Below, one piece after another: positions 18,773-27,898 of a stretch of DNA of 64,000 bases. How positions within the stretch are numbered: position 1 is the stretch's first letter; the number at the start of each line of letters is the position of its first letter. The translations under genes and the position numbers were made by a program. Location of the stretch: NCBI RefSeq assembly GCF_001855565.1, contig NZ_MKCR01000026.1:62001-126000 (forward strand). Reading direction: 5' to 3'. This DNA comes from Chromobacterium amazonense. GTDB taxonomy: Bacteria; Pseudomonadota; Gammaproteobacteria; Burkholderiales; Chromobacteriaceae. The notes below the pieces were generated by a model. The model ran no database searches and was not told the DNA's origin. It was given only the letters and a program-made list of their open reading frames with translations.

Positions 18773-18813
18773 GCGATTACATTGATTCTTTATGACAAAA
18801 GAATCGTAATCGC
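18773..18813. repeat. Long inverted repeat upstream of a zinc-ribbon gene
   Basis: The arms GCGATTAC plus GATTCTTT (18773-18780, 18784-18791) pair with AAAGAATC plus GTAATCGC (18798-18805, 18806-18813), with a 3-nt bulge (ATT) on the left and a 6-nt loop: 16 bp of perfect pairing. There is no T-tract, so this is not a classical terminator. It could be an operator, an RNA stem, or a small transposable repeat. Confidence 0.6.
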
Positions 18814-18917
18814 GCCTATGTGGAAAGGCAGGACAGGAATAGCCATTGTCGCAGCCGGGCGATGGCGCGCTGCCGATTTCCGCGCATCGAGTCCGGGTCA
18901 CATAAGGAGCGGCAGAG

Positions 18918-19154
18918 ATGGCCAAGCAGTTTTGCGAGACATGCGGCAAACAAACCGAGCATAGGGAGTGGATCCAGCAAAAGCCGTCCATGTATGGCAC
19001 GAGCCGCAAGGAGAAGCTCAAGGCTTTTCTGGATGGCTTCTTTTCCGGCTGGGGCGGAGGCGGCGCGGCCGCCATCGATCTGGTGGATCGCTACGTGATT
19101 TGCCAGTCGTGCGGGCGCAAGACGCTGCAGAACCATGGCGAGCAGTTTCAGTGA
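18918..19154 (+). CDS. Small zinc-ribbon protein, function unknown
   Basis: This 78-residue protein starts MAKQFCETCGKQTEH and contains two CxxC knuckles, CETC at about residues 6-9 and CQSC at about 61-64, which can form one zinc ribbon. A Gly/Ala-rich segment (GWGGGGAAAID) lies between them. AAGGAG lies 8 nt before the ATG, supporting real translation. No catalytic residues are recognised. It follows the long inverted repeat at 18773-18813. Possibly a nucleic-acid- or protein-binding peptide; no function is claimed. Confidence 0.7.
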   Translation: MAKQFCETCGKQTEHREWIQQKPSMYGTSRKEKLKAFLDGFFSGWGGGGAAAIDLVDRYVICQSCGRKTLQNHGEQFQ

Positions 19155-19715
19155 GCCGCCTTGGCATATCGGCTTAGCCCGAAAATACAGTTGCAACTTG
19201 TCATATGACGCTGAGGACGTTGGCGCAGATCTTAAAGATGAGCGGCTGGCCAGGCGCAAGAAGTCCGGCCTCACCAACCGGATCATCGATATGACCGCCT
19301 CTTCCGTAATGGCCGCGCTTATTCGCTTTCATGATTCCTGCCCTCTGAAGGCAGGCGCCGAACCGCCCATTTTCGGCGCGCTGTCGAGCTGCAACTGTTG
19401 GCCACGCTGAAACGCAATCTGGAGTGCTCGCATTGCTCGCGGGCGTGGGCGAGGCGCTGGCTTCGCAAGCCGAGCAGCGCTTGGATATGATATCGAACAA
19501 CTGGCTGCGCGCCAGCCTGAAGCGACTCACCTAGCCGGCCATTCATTGATTTTCAATCTGCGGCAGGGCGGTTTCCCAGCGTGGCCGCCTGCTCCCTCCT
19601 CGTATATTTGCTTAGTGCCGGCATTGACAATGCTCTATAAATTGAACGCAACCTAAGAGTAACCATACCCCGCCACGCGTTCGCCGGCGCGAGGCATGAT
19701 GACGTGGAGAGCACT
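19155..19715. other. Gene-free region with possible decayed coding remnant
   Basis: No intact gene with a start and ribosome site is seen in these 560 bases. On the plus strand about 19384-19533 encodes a protein-like frame ending LDMISNNWLRASLKRLT and a stop, without a start codon; a neighbouring frame (ELQLLATLKRNLE) could continue it after a frameshift. This may be a gene remnant. TTGACA at about 19624 lies near an AT-rich stretch and could belong to the promoter of the chemoreceptor downstream. Confidence 0.3.
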
Positions 19716-21326
19716 ATGACCATCATCCGTAAATTGCTGCTGACGATTCTGGTGGCCTTGATTGCATTGGGCGCGTTGGGCGCGATGGGGGTATACCAGC
19801 TGGGGCAGTCGAAGCAGCGTTTCGACGATGTGGTAAGCAATCTGGCCCCCAGCGTGCGCGACCTGAATGCCGCCACTTATGCCTTCATGGATGTGCGGTC
19901 CGCCGTCACCAAGCATGCGGTGTTGACGGATCAGGCCGCCAAGCAGGCGGTGGAGGCCGAGGCGGAGGCCGCGGTGAAAAAAGCACAAGATGCTTTTGCC
20001 ACCTATGAGAAAAACGACATTTCGGACGACAAGGACCGGCAGTTGCTGGCTACTGATCGCAATAATCTGGCCGCCTATGTAACGGCGATGCATAGCTTCT
20101 TCGCCATGAACCGCACCCCCGGCGGCAGCGCGGAAGCGGCAAAAATGATCACCAATGGCCCGATCAAGGACGCCGCTCTCGCCTTGCGCCAAAGCCTGGC
20201 CGACCATATCGAATACAATATCAAGCTTTCCTTCGACACCCTGGAAACCAATAACAAGGCTTACCATGGCGTCATGGTGCAGATGGGCTTGTTGATAGCC
20301 GTCGTGGTCGCCGTGATGCTGATATTGTCTTGGTCGCTGTACGCCACCATCAGCCGCGGTTTGAGCGATATCCAAAGCACGTTGGAGTCGGTGAGCCGCA
20401 GCCATGATTTCACGCAGCGGGCGCCGGTGCGCGGCAATGACGAGATCGCCAAGACCTCGATCGCCTTCAACGCCCTGCTGGAGAATCTGCAAAGCAGCCT
20501 GCGGTCGATTCTGGCAGGCGCCAATGATGTGGCGGGCGCCTCGCAAAACCTGTCGCAAACCGCCACTCAGGTATCGTCGGCCGCGGAGGCGCAAAGCGAA
20601 TCCGCCGCCAATATGGCGGCCACCATCGAGCAGATGACAGTCAGCGTCAATCATGTGGCGGAGCGGGCGGAGGAATCGCGCAAGCTGGCGCAGAATGCCG
20701 GCGAGCTGGCGCAGCAAGGGTCGAGCACCATCGCCCAGACGATACAGGATATCCGCGAAATCTCGCGCGCCGTGGCCAGCGCCGGCAGCAGCATCCGCGA
20801 TCTGGAAAACTTCAGCACTCAGGTCAATACCGTGGTGGGCGTGATCAAGGATATCGCCGATCAGACCAATCTGCTGGCGCTGAACGCCGCCATCGAAGCG
20901 GCGCGGGCCGGAGAGATGGGCCGCGGCTTTGCCGTGGTGGCGGATGAGGTGAGAAAGCTGGCGGAGCGCACTTCGCTGTCCACCCAGGAAATTTCCTCCA
21001 CGATTACCGCCATGCTGGACCGTTCCGCCACCGCCACCGAGCACATGAATACCGCGGAAGAGTTGGTCCGCAACGGCGTGGAGCGGGCGGACAATGCCGA
21101 CAAGGCGATCACTCAGATAGGCCAGGCGACGAACGATACCGTGCACATGGTGGCCGAGATTTCCGGCGCGATCAAAGAGCAGGGCGACGCCACCAAAGGG
21201 GTGGAGGATATCGCGCAGATGACCGAGGAGTCGTCCGCCGCCGCGCAGGAGGCGGCCAACAATGCCGTGCGCCTGGATGATTTGGCTAACCAGCAGATCA
21301 TCACGCTCAAGCAATACCGCTTGTGA
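19716..21326 (+). CDS. Methyl-accepting chemotaxis protein (4-helix-bundle type sensor)
   Basis: This 536-residue chemoreceptor has an N-terminal membrane helix ([21 protein letters not shown]), a helical periplasmic sensor of about 150 residues, a second membrane helix near residue 195 ([19 protein letters not shown]), a HAMP segment, and a long signalling coiled coil. The hairpin tip carries the highly conserved [20 protein letters not shown] near residue 390. The ATG at 19716 is preferred over the in-frame GTG at 19704, because GGAGAG then lies at proper spacing. There is no C-terminal receptor-tether pentapeptide. The ligand is unknown. Confidence 0.92.
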   Translation: MTIIRKLLLTILVALIALGALGAMGVYQLGQSKQRFDDVVSNLAPSVRDLNAATYAFMDVRSAVTKHAVLTDQAAKQAVEAEAEAAVKKAQDAFATYEKNDISDDKDRQLLATDRNNLAAYVTAMHSFFAMNRTPGGSAEAAKMITNGPIKDAALALRQSLADHIEYNIKLSFDTLETNNKAYHGVMVQMGLLIAVVVAVMLILSWSLYATISRGLSDIQSTLESVSRSHDFTQRAPVRGNDEIAKTSIAFNALLENLQSSLRSILAGANDVAGASQNLSQTATQVSSAAEAQSESAANMAATIEQMTVSVNHVAERAEESRKLAQNAGELAQQGSSTIAQTIQDIREISRAVASAGSSIRDLENFSTQVNTVVGVIKDIADQTNLLALNAAIEAARAGEMGRGFAVVADEVRKLAERTSLSTQEISSTITAMLDRSATATEHMNTAEELVRNGVERADNADKAITQIGQATNDTVHMVAEISGAIKEQGDATKGVEDIAQMTEESSAAAQEAANNAVRLDDLANQQIITLKQYRL

Positions 21327-21533
21327 GCGATGGGGCGGCAGGAGCGGCATGAAACTGAGGGGTTGCCACCACGCCGGCTGTAGCCGCATGCCGCCGTAAA
21401 GCCGGCAAATCGGGCGGGAGTTTGCTAGTTTGCAAGTGTGGGACTGTCAAAAAGCCCCCAAATGGTTGCGGCCAGCAGAGTGTCCACCAAAGGCCGCGAT
21501 GGATACTCGGCGAACGTTCAAAAAGAAGCGATC

Positions 21534-23510
21534 ATGCCCAATACCACAGAGCCCTCGACCATCTTGCCTGCCGAGTCTGGCCAAGCTGCCGACCACAGCC
21601 AGCCTTTGACCCTGCCGCATTTTCTGCAGATACGGTCTGACGGCTTTTTTGTTTTGCCGGATGCGGTGGGGTCGGCCTCTAACTTCCGCCAGGCGATCGA
21701 TCACCTGTTCAGCGCAGGCTATTATCTATATGGCCTGGATTACGACCTGCTCTGCTATTACTTATACGACTTTGACCCCGCGCACCCCGCGGTGACGCAA
21801 CCGCATTGCATCGCCCAGTGCGTCCTGCCTTTTCTTGCCGAGCGGCAAGTGCTTTACCGCGGCCTGATCAGGGCCGAAGCCGGCATCGAGTATCTGTTTG
21901 AGCAGCTCTATCTGACGCAAACTGTTGAGGTGCCGGTTTATGGCAGGGACGCCTCAGGGCAAGCCGTCGTCGTTGGCCGGCGTGAAGAAATTCAAACCAT
22001 CGTCACCCAGCTGGAATTTGACGAACTGGTTGCCTTCATGTGGCGGCAGGGCGTGCGCTTTGGCCTGCACCAGGCGGTGATCAAGAGCATCTTGGAACAA
22101 CACAAGACGGGCCGCTATTTGATCGCCACGCCCCGCGCGCCGGTGCCTGGCGTGGACGCAGGCGTGCAGGAGCAGACAGCGGAGATTCATCGCGACGATC
22201 ACCCGCGTAAGCTTGCCGGCGGCCGCGTCGATCTGACGCAATTCCAAAACCGCTATCCGCAGATCAAGGCCCGCACCGTGTTGCTGATGAAAACGCCCTG
22301 TCGTCCCGGCCGTCCCGGCCGCACGCTCAGCGGCGGCATCATCCATGTGCCGGAACCGTTTGACTTCGATCTGGGCACTTTGGCCGGCAGCGGGACGGAA
22401 GTGCAGATAGACAAAGAGGGGCATGAGCTGATTGTTGCCATCCGCGATGGCTTCCTCAATATCGATGGCGAAACCAATCAGATATCGATTGTCGACAAAA
22501 TCATCGGCCGCGAAGGCGTCAGCGTGCGTACGACCGGCGATTTGGCCTTGCAGGGCGACGAATACGAAGAGCATGGCGAGGTGCAGGAGCGGCGCACCGT
22601 CACCGGCAAGAATCTGACCATGCTCAACAATGTTTACGGCACGGTCCGCTCCACCGGCGGACGCATCCTGTTGAAGCAGAATCTGGTGGGCGGCGCCGCC
22701 CACAATGACGCCGGACCGATCTGCGTGGAGGGGCTAGTTTCCAACGCCCAGGTTCGGGCCGAGCAGGGCGAGGTCACCATCGCGCGCGCGGAAAACGCGA
22801 TTGTGATTGGCCAGCGCGTGAACATCGTCGAAGCCAAGAGCTGCATCATCCTGGCGGATGAAGTGGATATCCAGCAGGCAAGCGGCTGCGCCATCGCAGC
22901 CAAGCAGGTGCATATTGGCAAGGCCGGGGCGCGGGCGGATCAGGAAACGGCGATTTGCATGTTGCTGCCGGATTTGTCCGGCTTTGGCCGTCGTCTGGAG
23001 GCGATACAACAGCAAGAACAGGAAGGGCTGCACAAGCTCGAAACCGTGAAAAAGGCGCTGGCGCTATTGACCCAAGAAGACGAACTCAAGCGTTATTTCG
23101 GCATCGTCGCGCGCGTCAAAAAAGGCGAATTGCAGCTTTCGCCGGAGCAGCAAGCCAGTTTGAAGCGCAAGTCGGAACAGCTGGCGCCGAAAATCAAACA
23201 AATCAGCCAACTCAATGCCGGCATGAGGACGATGCAGGACGCCCAGTCCTTTGTCCGCGCCCAGGCTGAGGAGCTTGCCAAGGCGCGCGAAGCGGCCGCT
23301 ACCGGGATACAGTGCAAACTGGAGGAAATCACCGGCGAAACCGTGGTCCGCGCCTTGACGCTGCCCAGCGGCGCTCCTGGCTTGTCTACCTTGAGCGTGG
23401 AGGCGTTGCGGACCCGCCTGCGCACGTCGGATGCCCAAACCAAAACCTTGTTTTCCGATCAGAACGGCTGTTTCTCCTGGCAATACTCAATCCGTTTTAC
23501 GCCCCTTTAA
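21534..23510 (+). CDS. FapA/DUF342 family polymer-forming protein
   Basis: This 658-residue cytoplasmic protein belongs to the DUF342 family, called FapA (flagellar assembly protein A) in vibrios. It has an N-terminal domain with a Tyr-rich segment (YYLYGLDYDLLCYYLYD near residue 65-80), then GRTLSGG near 260. After that come repeated short strands in a right-handed beta-helix-like region (about 285-450; VSVRTTGDLALQG, GRILLKQNLVGGA), and a coiled coil of about 100 residues at the C-terminus. The ATG at 21534 has AAGAAG upstream; an upstream GTG at 21438 is in frame but less likely. FapA is linked to polar flagellar assembly in other bacteria, but no flagellar gene adjoins it here. Confidence 0.8.
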   Translation: MPNTTEPSTILPAESGQAADHSQPLTLPHFLQIRSDGFFVLPDAVGSASNFRQAIDHLFSAGYYLYGLDYDLLCYYLYDFDPAHPAVTQPHCIAQCVLPFLAERQVLYRGLIRAEAGIEYLFEQLYLTQTVEVPVYGRDASGQAVVVGRREEIQTIVTQLEFDELVAFMWRQGVRFGLHQAVIKSILEQHKTGRYLIATPRAPVPGVDAGVQEQTAEIHRDDHPRKLAGGRVDLTQFQNRYPQIKARTVLLMKTPCRPGRPGRTLSGGIIHVPEPFDFDLGTLAGSGTEVQIDKEGHELIVAIRDGFLNIDGETNQISIVDKIIGREGVSVRTTGDLALQGDEYEEHGEVQERRTVTGKNLTMLNNVYGTVRSTGGRILLKQNLVGGAAHNDAGPICVEGLVSNAQVRAEQGEVTIARAENAIVIGQRVNIVEAKSCIILADEVDIQQASGCAIAAKQVHIGKAGARADQETAICMLLPDLSGFGRRLEAIQQQEQEGLHKLETVKKALALLTQEDELKRYFGIVARVKKGELQLSPEQQASLKRKSEQLAPKIKQISQLNAGMRTMQDAQSFVRAQAEELAKAREAAATGIQCKLEEITGETVVRALTLPSGAPGLSTLSVEALRTRLRTSDAQTKTLFSDQNGCFSWQYSIRFTPL

Positions 23511-23592
23511 GCCATGGAGCCAACAAAGGGCTGGCATGGGGGCAGGCCCTGTCATTCCATCCTCGTCTAATGTGGCATTCGGTCTATCCGCA

Positions 23593-24393
23593 TCAGGAAG
23601 CATCCTGCAACATGGTGTTGATTTCCATGGATGCGGCGGTAAGGAAAACCTTGGCGGCAGCCTTGTTGTTTTGGTCCAGATCATTGAGCGCATTGACCAA
23701 ATCGCTGGATACAAACTGCAGGCTGTTGTTGATCTTGCCGACTTTGTCGATCAGGTCCGACATATCGCCGCTGAAGTGGCTGGTTTGGTCGCGGAAGCTC
23801 TGCTGCTGGTTGATCTGGCTTTGCAGCGACTTGACTTGTCCTTCTAGGTCATTCACCTTGTCCTGCGCCTGGCTCAACAAGACCGCCATGGCGATCAGGC
23901 CAGGCAGGCCGAGTATGCCCAAGCCGATCAGATACAGCTTTTTCTTGTTCAGCGCGTCCAGCTCTTGCTGCGCCCCGGCCAGGTTGGACTGCAAGCCGGC
24001 GATGTTGGCCTGTAGTTGAGCGGTGATGGCTTGCAGCTGCTGGCTATCGTTAGCCAGCTGGTTGTTGGAGGAAAAGCAGGCTTGCTGTACCGTTTGCAGC
24101 TGTTGCGACAACGGACCCGCCTCAGCCTGCATCTGGCTGACGCTGTCTTTGATCTGTTGCGGGCTGGCTTGATCGAAGTTGGCCAGCAAGCCCTGGATTT
24201 GCGACTGCAGCCGCTGGCCCACGCTTTGGGTGTCGGTTTGCAGCGTCCTGATTTGCGGCACCAATTGGTCCACCACTTGTTCCGCGTTGCGCTGGATGCT
24301 GACTGCGCTGTCCGGCAAGCCTTGGAAAGAGCGGATGGTGGCTTCGGTTTGCAGCAGGTTGTTCAGCGCCTGAGTGAGAATGCCGTTTGCCAT
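23593..24393 (-). CDS. Putative tripartite alpha-pore-forming toxin, C-type component
   Basis: This 266-residue, almost entirely alpha-helical, Gln-rich protein has one hydrophobic segment at about residues 153-173 (LYLIGLGILGLPGLIAMAV) between long amphipathic helices. That is the layout of the short membrane-binding component (AhlC/SmhC type, of similar length) of Gram-negative tripartite alpha-pore-forming toxins. No signal peptide is present. The ATG at 24393 has GGAG 9 nt upstream. It is the last of three co-oriented genes, 54 nt after the B-type gene, with a hairpin in the gap. The family call rests on layout and operon order rather than on an alignment, so AhlC-type is inference. Confidence 0.65.
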   Translation of the reverse strand: MANGILTQALNNLLQTEATIRSFQGLPDSAVSIQRNAEQVVDQLVPQIRTLQTDTQSVGQRLQSQIQGLLANFDQASPQQIKDSVSQMQAEAGPLSQQLQTVQQACFSSNNQLANDSQQLQAITAQLQANIAGLQSNLAGAQQELDALNKKKLYLIGLGILGLPGLIAMAVLLSQAQDKVNDLEGQVKSLQSQINQQQSFRDQTSHFSGDMSDLIDKVGKINNSLQFVSSDLVNALNDLDQNNKAAAKVFLTAASMEINTMLQDAS

Positions 24394-24418
24394 GCGAGGG
24401 GTCTCCAAATGAGAAAAC

Positions 24419-24437
24419 AGCCGGGACGTGCCCGGCT
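24419..24437 (-). terminator. Intercistronic hairpin with T-tract between toxin genes B and C
   Basis: The stem AGCCGGG / CCCGGCT (7 bp, 5-nt loop) reads on the minus strand into GTTTTCTC, between the B-type stop and the C-type start. It could work as a partial terminator or an RNA-stabilising stem that sets the component ratio. Confidence 0.5.
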
Positions 24438-24447
24438 GCGAGGGGAC

Positions 24448-25533
24448 TTAGGCGGCGGCCAGCGCGCCGATGTAGTCGGAGATGGTGGTGGTTTTGGGCA
24501 CCGGCAGCGGGGTGATGCCGGCCATCTGGCTCTTGATGGTGTTCACGTCGGTCAGGACGGTTTTCACTGTGGTGTTGGCCGCGGTCAGCCACAGTTGGCG
24601 CAACGCATCCGGGCTGGTGATGCCCTTGTCGATGTCGGTGATCAGGCTGCCCAGGTCAGCCGTGAGCGCATCCCAGGCGTTGCTCATCTGGGTGGCGGCT
24701 GTCACGGCGTTTTGCGCTTGCACCTGCAGGCCTTGGTAGCCATTGCCAATCTGGGTCGCGGTGAGGACTTCGCTCTTCAGGCTGCTTTGTTTCTGGTACA
24801 GATCCTGACGGGTGTTCAAGGAGTTGTGCAGCACGATGGCGCCTGCCGTGATGCCGCCGGCCCCGGCCACCATCATGGCCACGCCGCCTATCACCACCGG
24901 GGTGGAGGTGCCGGCAGTGACAAAGTCCGCCACGGCGCCCACGGCGGTGACGAAAGCGCCGCCAATCACCAGCAGGCCGCCGGCCACGATGCCGGCGATG
25001 GCGCCGGTGATGGCCGAATTGATCTGATCGATTTCCTTGTTCAGCTGCGCCAGCACGCCGTTATCGCCCTGTACCTTGGTGTTGAGATTGGCGACGATGC
25101 TCATGAAGGCCTGAGAGTCGACGATCAGGTTGTCGTTGAGCTTGATGATGATCAGACGGGTGCTGTTTGACAAAGCTTGGTATGACTGGGCCTGGTCGCG
25201 CAGGGCGGCCAGGGTATTGAGCCATTCCGCCTTGCTGGTGCCCGGAGGCAGCACGGTCGGGATGGCGTTTTGCAGCGCGTAGTAATTGCCGATATTGGCG
25301 ATGTTGGCGATGATCTGCGGCTGGATTTGCGTCAGATATTGATCGGCATGGCCTTTGGCGGTGGCCAGGCCGGCATTGATCTGCTCCTGGTTGTCTTTCA
25401 GGTTGGGAAACTGGCTGAAATCCACCGGCACCTGTTGCTTGACGCTGTTGCAGTAAGTTTGGATTTGCAGCGATTGCGAAGATTGGCCGGCCATCCCTTG
25501 GCCCATGTCGACGGGAAGGTTCTCTCGAATCAT
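24448..25533 (-). CDS. Putative tripartite alpha-pore-forming toxin, B-type component (Hbl/Nhe-like)
   Basis: This 361-residue protein is of the Hbl/Nhe haemolytic enterotoxin family (PF05791-like). Long helices flank a strongly hydrophobic hairpin at about residues 174-235 (AITGAIAGIVAGGLLVIGGAF ... GGVAMMVAGAGGITAGAIVL), the classic beta-tongue/membrane-inserting head. In AhlB and SmhB this head extends into two transmembrane helices that build the pore. The ATG at 25533 has a strong AAGGAGA; the upstream in-frame extension is dominated by Arg and unlike the family. No signal peptide is seen, as reported for Gram-negative homologues. It follows the A-type gene by 23 nt. Confidence 0.82.
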   Translation of the reverse strand: MIRENLPVDMGQGMAGQSSQSLQIQTYCNSVKQQVPVDFSQFPNLKDNQEQINAGLATAKGHADQYLTQIQPQIIANIANIGNYYALQNAIPTVLPPGTSKAEWLNTLAALRDQAQSYQALSNSTRLIIIKLNDNLIVDSQAFMSIVANLNTKVQGDNGVLAQLNKEIDQINSAITGAIAGIVAGGLLVIGGAFVTAVGAVADFVTAGTSTPVVIGGVAMMVAGAGGITAGAIVLHNSLNTRQDLYQKQSSLKSEVLTATQIGNGYQGLQVQAQNAVTAATQMSNAWDALTADLGSLITDIDKGITSPDALRQLWLTAANTTVKTVLTDVNTIKSQMAGITPLPVPKTTTISDYIGALAAA

Positions 25534-25556
25534 GTTGGTTCTCCTTGGATAAAGGG

Positions 25557-26675
25557 TCAAGCAAGCGGAAGCGAGCCGTTGCCGGCGTAGCTTTCTTTGA
25601 TGTCGGCCACCTGGCCGGCCAGCAATTGCCATTCGGTATTGCACAGCGATACATTGCGGCGGATGCGCGCCAGATCGTCGTCCGGGGTGAGGTTTTGCCA
25701 GACGAAGGCGGACTTGCGGAAAGCGCTGGCGACTTGTCCCCAGGATTGGGGCAGCAGGACGATTTTTTGCTGCGTGTTGCGATAGGCTTCAACAAACAAC
25801 TGGGTTTGCGCCTGCACCGACTTGGCGACGGTGATCATCGCATTGGCCTGCGCCAGCGCCTGGTAGGCGGTGGCAAGCTTGTCGTTATTGCTGCGCAGAT
25901 CCTTGGCGGCCTGGCTGGAGCCGGCAATGCCTCCGGTCAGGGCGGTGATGCCGGACACCATGTACTCCACCTGGTCGCCGGGTTTGCTTGCCGCAGGCTT
26001 GCCGTCTTTGTCTTTCTCTTCTTTCAGGGTCAGGCTGGACAAAATCGCCAGGCCCAGCTCGCGCACGCCGGCGCCGGCCTTTTCGCCCTGATCCACAATG
26101 GCCTGGATATTGGCGGCAATGGCCTGGATCAGCGCGTCGATGTCCTTGTTCAGCTGTTTGGCTTCGTCGGACAAGCTATTGATCAGTTGAACCATGGATT
26201 GGTCATAAGACGCCATCAGCTGGTTCAGGCTATCCACCGTCACCTGATACTGGGTGTTGGTTGCCTTGGCGCCCACTTGGTAGTCCTCGGCCAGATCGGC
26301 CAAGCCGTTGAGTTGCTGGGCATAAGTTTGACGCAGCGCGTAGAGCTGTTGATCGTCGGCGGACAAACCATTGTTGAAGGCGCTGACCAGGGCCGCAAAG
26401 TTGGAGGCGTAGGTGATCAGATTGATCAGGCCGGACAGATTTTTTTGCTGGAAATATTGGGCCTGGTGGTTCATCTGCCCCTGGTAGGCGGCTATTTTGA
26501 TGGCCAGTCCGCTGTCAATGCCGGTGCCGGCCAGGGCTTGCTGCTGCCGCAACAGATTGCCGTAGGACTCGGTCAGCAGGGCGTTGTTGCTGCTGCTCAG
26601 CACGGCAACCAGCATGTCCTGATCGCCAAGATCAATCGATTGGGAGGCGTCCCCTTGCGTGATGGTTTTGAGCAT
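25557..26675 (-). CDS. Putative tripartite alpha-pore-forming toxin, A-type component
   Basis: This 372-residue helical protein has Hbl/Nhe-like spacing of long amphipathic helices. Its head region (about residues 205-255) is only mildly hydrophobic and is broken by a charged loop EEKDKDGKPAASKPGD, in contrast to the next gene. That matches the A components (AhlA/SmhA), whose amphipathic head is thought to line the pore. The ATG at 26675 has GGGAG 6-7 nt upstream; a longer frame to 26873 lacks support. It is first in the operon and divergent from the beta-lactamase gene. Assignment as A-type is inferred from head character and order. Confidence 0.72.
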   Translation of the reverse strand: MLKTITQGDASQSIDLGDQDMLVAVLSSSNNALLTESYGNLLRQQQALAGTGIDSGLAIKIAAYQGQMNHQAQYFQQKNLSGLINLITYASNFAALVSAFNNGLSADDQQLYALRQTYAQQLNGLADLAEDYQVGAKATNTQYQVTVDSLNQLMASYDQSMVQLINSLSDEAKQLNKDIDALIQAIAANIQAIVDQGEKAGAGVRELGLAILSSLTLKEEKDKDGKPAASKPGDQVEYMVSGITALTGGIAGSSQAAKDLRSNNDKLATAYQALAQANAMITVAKSVQAQTQLFVEAYRNTQQKIVLLPQSWGQVASAFRKSAFVWQNLTPDDDLARIRRNVSLCNTEWQLLAGQVADIKESYAGNGSLPLA

Positions 26676-26963
26676 GATGGCTCCCTGAGAGTGAAGTGGG
26701 CCGCTACGGGCTGGCGGCCCCATCACACTAGGGAAAAATCGGGCTGGAGGCATTTGGCCGTTTGGACCGTTTAGAAACTGGTTTCGCTGCCTATACTCGA
26801 AGATCGCCGTTGCCATGAGGACTCCAGCGCCGACAGCAGCGGCTAGTCCGGACAGGGGGAGAGGCAAGAACAAGCCTGTTACGGCAGTTACACTTTTATG
26901 GGGTGAAAGCGGTTTGTTGCGGGGCCAGAATCACGCTTCCACCTTCAAGAAGGAGTGTTCCTG
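26676..26963. promoter_or_regulatory. Divergent promoter region between toxin operon and beta-lactamase
   Basis: About 290 bp with no gene separate the divergent starts. A plausible plus-strand promoter for the beta-lactamase is TTTAGA - 16 nt - TATACT around 26770-26798. No ampR-like LysR gene lies next to the beta-lactamase. No clear minus-strand promoter is picked out. Confidence 0.35.
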
Positions 26964-27845
26964 ATGAGACTGTCCCGCCGCCTCGTTTTGCTGTCTTGCC
27001 TGCTATTGCCGCAGGCAGGCTTTTCCGCAGCCATGCCTGCCAATCTTGCCGACCAGAAAATAGCCAGGCTGGAGCGCGTTTTTGGCGGCCAGATCGGGGT
27101 GTATGCGCTGGATACCGGCTCAGGCGCTGCCGTGAGTTACCGCGCGGACGAGCGCTTCCCGCTGTGCAGCTCGTTCAAGGGTTTTCTGGCCGCTTCCGCG
27201 CTGGCGCATAGCCAGAGCAAACCGGGCTTTCTGGATCAAATCCTCCATTACGGCAAGGAAGAGCTGATAGCCTGGTCCCCCATCTCGGAGAAGCACCAGT
27301 CCAGCGGCATGACGGTAGCCGGCCTGTGTGCGGCCACTGTGCAGTACAGCGATAATGCAGCCGCCAATGTCTTGATGAAGCAGCTGGATGGCCCGGCCGG
27401 GCTGACGGCCTTCATGCGCGCCATCGGCGACAGCACCTTCCGCCTTGACCGCTGGGAGCCGGAGTTGAACACGGCCATACCCGGCGACGCGCGCGATACC
27501 TCGACCCCGCGCGCCGTGGCGGAAAGCCTGCAAAAACTGACCCTTGGCACGGCGCTGGCGGCGCATCAGCGCCAGCAGCTGGTGGATTGGCTCAAGGGGA
27601 ACACTACCGGCAACCAGCGCATTCGCGCCGCCGTGCCGGCCGGCTGGTCGGTGGGCGACAAAACCGGCACTTGCGGCGTGTACGGCACGGCCAATGATTA
27701 CGCGGTGATCTGGCCCACTGGCCGCGCGCCCATCGTGATGGCGGTTTATACCCGCGCGTCCAAGAAAGACATCAAGCACAGCGATGCCGTCATTGCCGAT
27801 GCGGCCAAGGCCGCGCTGGAAGCGCTAGGGGTGATGACGCGGTAA
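26964..27845 (+). CDS. KPC-like class A carbapenemase (Chromobacterium resident type)
   Basis: This periplasmic serine beta-lactamase of 293 residues has the same length as KPC-2 and long stretches identical by eye to KPC (for example [37 protein letters not shown]). After the signal peptide [22 protein letters not shown], the class A set is complete: Ser69-x-x-Lys72 (Ambler 70-73), Ser129-Asp-Asn (130-132), Glu165 (166), Lys233-Thr-Gly (234-236). Cys68 and Cys237 equal Ambler Cys69 and Cys238, the disulfide characteristic of class A carbapenemases. The ATG at 26964 has AAGGAG 8 nt upstream and is preferred to the GTG at 26955. Chromobacterium carries resident enzymes of this kind (CRP-1, CVI-1). 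Carbapenem hydrolysis is inferred, not shown. Confidence 0.95.
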   Translation: MRLSRRLVLLSCLLLPQAGFSAAMPANLADQKIARLERVFGGQIGVYALDTGSGAAVSYRADERFPLCSSFKGFLAASALAHSQSKPGFLDQILHYGKEELIAWSPISEKHQSSGMTVAGLCAATVQYSDNAAANVLMKQLDGPAGLTAFMRAIGDSTFRLDRWEPELNTAIPGDARDTSTPRAVAESLQKLTLGTALAAHQRQQLVDWLKGNTTGNQRIRAAVPAGWSVGDKTGTCGVYGTANDYAVIWPTGRAPIVMAVYTRASKKDIKHSDAVIADAAKAALEALGVMTR

Positions 27846-27898
27846 GGCGAGGCGACCAGCAGGGCAGGCTTTGAACGCATCAAACTGCCAAACGGAGC

